Assembly: GCF_029227915.1 (NCBI RefSeq)
Contig: NC_079877.1
Span: forward strand, 6,884,001 to 6,948,000
From: Hydractinia symbiolongicarpus
Taxonomy: Eukaryota > Cnidaria > Hydrozoa > Anthoathecata > Hydractiniidae
Direction of reading: 5' to 3'
Length of the DNA stretch: 64,000 bases
The first letter of the stretch is position 1; each line of letters opens with the position of its first letter. Below the pieces are notes generated by a model. It ran no database searches. It was given only the letters and a program-made list of their open reading frames with translations, and had not been told where the DNA came from. Of the stretch, positions 63,389 to 64,000 are shown piece after piece. Made by a program: the position numbers and the translations under genes.

Positions 63389-64000
63389 ACATTCTTCTTA
63401 ATTTGACATGATTGCTGGAATTCAGCGATTACATTAGGCTCTGTGGTAGCGCTTTATTTAAAAACTTAGATAAATAAGTTTTTTCTTACTGGGGGAACAA
63501 TCCTGGCCGTTAGCACGTGCTGATTAAATAGGAACAGTTCCAAAGGCTACATTTCATTGACTTACTCACGGTGTCAATATGTTTGAGTTACAACGGTTGC
63601 GTCACATATTCGTACCAACATGTATTTAGTGATTTTCTTCTGATATTACTAAGTTGTATTTTTTTTAACATTGAAACGATTGACTGTGGGAATTAATTCA
63701 ACTAACTTTGGACTGTGACCTGATAAATGTGATAAATGAGACAATTGGACTCCAAGAAATAACATTCTTCTTAATTTGACGTGAATGCCGGACTTTAGCG
63801 ATTAAATTGGGCGCTGTGGTAGCGCTTCATTTAAAAACTTAGATAAATAAGTCATTCTTTACTGTGGGACCAATCGTAGCCGTTGTCGCGCGCTGAAAAA
63901 ATAGCGACAGTTTCAAAAACCACATTTCAATGACGTTCTAACGGTGTCAGTCCGTTTGATTTACAACGGTTGAGTCACATATTTGTACCAACATGTATTT
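63389..64000. repeat. Start of tetramer copy 3, cut by the window edge
   Basis: Monomers at 63389 (612 bases remain before the edge) and 63762 follow at +1,410 bp. The first is 'gctggaattcagcgattac' rather than 'gactgcttgaattcaggg'; the second (D8) matches 62352 closely. The array evidently continues beyond the window. Confidence 0.87.

Larger units (their letters stand above)
1..64000. repeat. Satellite DNA array, 372-373 bp monomer, 176 head-to-tail copies
   Basis: The box acattcttctt (variants acagtgttctt, atattcttct) recurs through the whole window, and 156 of the intervals are 370-375 bp, mostly 372 or 373. Landmarks in a typical monomer: acattcttctt at 1-11, gcgctgtggtagcgc at 50-64, gataaataagt near 81-91, actgtgggac at 100-109, aacggtgtcaatccgtt at 179-195, acaacggttgcgtcac at 203-218, accaacatgtattta at 226-240, cagtgaaacgattgactgtg at 281-300, and ccttataaatgtgataagtg near 331-350. 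All copies I read lie in the same orientation. Nothing but this repeat is present: no stretch longer than 300 bases lacks it. Every frame is closed by stops within each monomer or two, which argues against coding. Family membership is unknown to me; a eukaryotic (peri)centromeric array is the natural reading. Confidence 0.97.

Noticed and set aside
1-64000. CRISPR-like array of repeats and spacers
   Set aside because: The whole 372-bp unit is repeated with no unique spacers, and the repeat is more than ten times longer than a CRISPR repeat.
1-64000. Tandem LTRs, rDNA spacer repeats or a transposon-derived tandem array
   Set aside because: No terminal inverted repeats, primer-binding site, polypurine tract, target-site duplications, rRNA sequence or transposase/reverse transcriptase frame was seen in or between monomers.

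Overview
The whole window is one satellite DNA array. 176 head-to-tail copies of a single AT-rich monomer, normally 372-373 bp, fill all 64,000 bases (the first and last copies are cut by the window edges). I found no protein-coding gene, RNA gene, transposon, CRISPR array or unique sequence, and every monomer I inspected runs in the same direction. Tens of kilobases of unbroken tandem repeat with higher-order structure point to a eukaryotic chromosome, most likely centromeric or pericentromeric heterochromatin. I do not recognise the family. It does not look like primate alpha satellite (about 171 bp) or, as far as I can recall it, the Drosophila 1.688/359-bp family, so I name no species.

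In what follows a monomer starts at its box acattcttctt; offsets count from the first base of that box. Layout: (A) 1-17518, diverged monomers with patchy 4- to 7-monomer duplications; (B) 17519-21597, a 745-bp dimer and an 8-monomer duplication; (C) 21598-25695, a distinct subfamily in a 1,117-bp trimer; 25696-26067, one transitional monomer; (D) 26068-36424, an 8-monomer unit (2,955 bp) followed by two 10-monomer units (3,701 bp each); (E) 36425-46477, mixed D-type and 'cagtttt'-type monomers ending in a 1,118-bp trimer; (F) 46478-56231, a 14-monomer, about 5,063-bp higher-order repeat present nearly twice; (F') 56232-59476, three blocks that each begin with an 88-bp mini-monomer; (G) 59477-64000, a 1,409-bp tetramer that includes a 291-bp monomer.

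The sequence records how such an array evolves. Copies within a higher-order unit differ a lot, while corresponding copies in neighbouring units are nearly identical. Breakpoints of unequal exchange can be placed to within about a dozen bases (for example 30221-30231), and inherited deletions (23 bp, 81 bp and about 285 bp) act as lineage tags. No gene network can be described; any function would be structural (chromatin packaging, kinetochore or heterochromatin binding, perhaps non-coding transcription) and is inference only.
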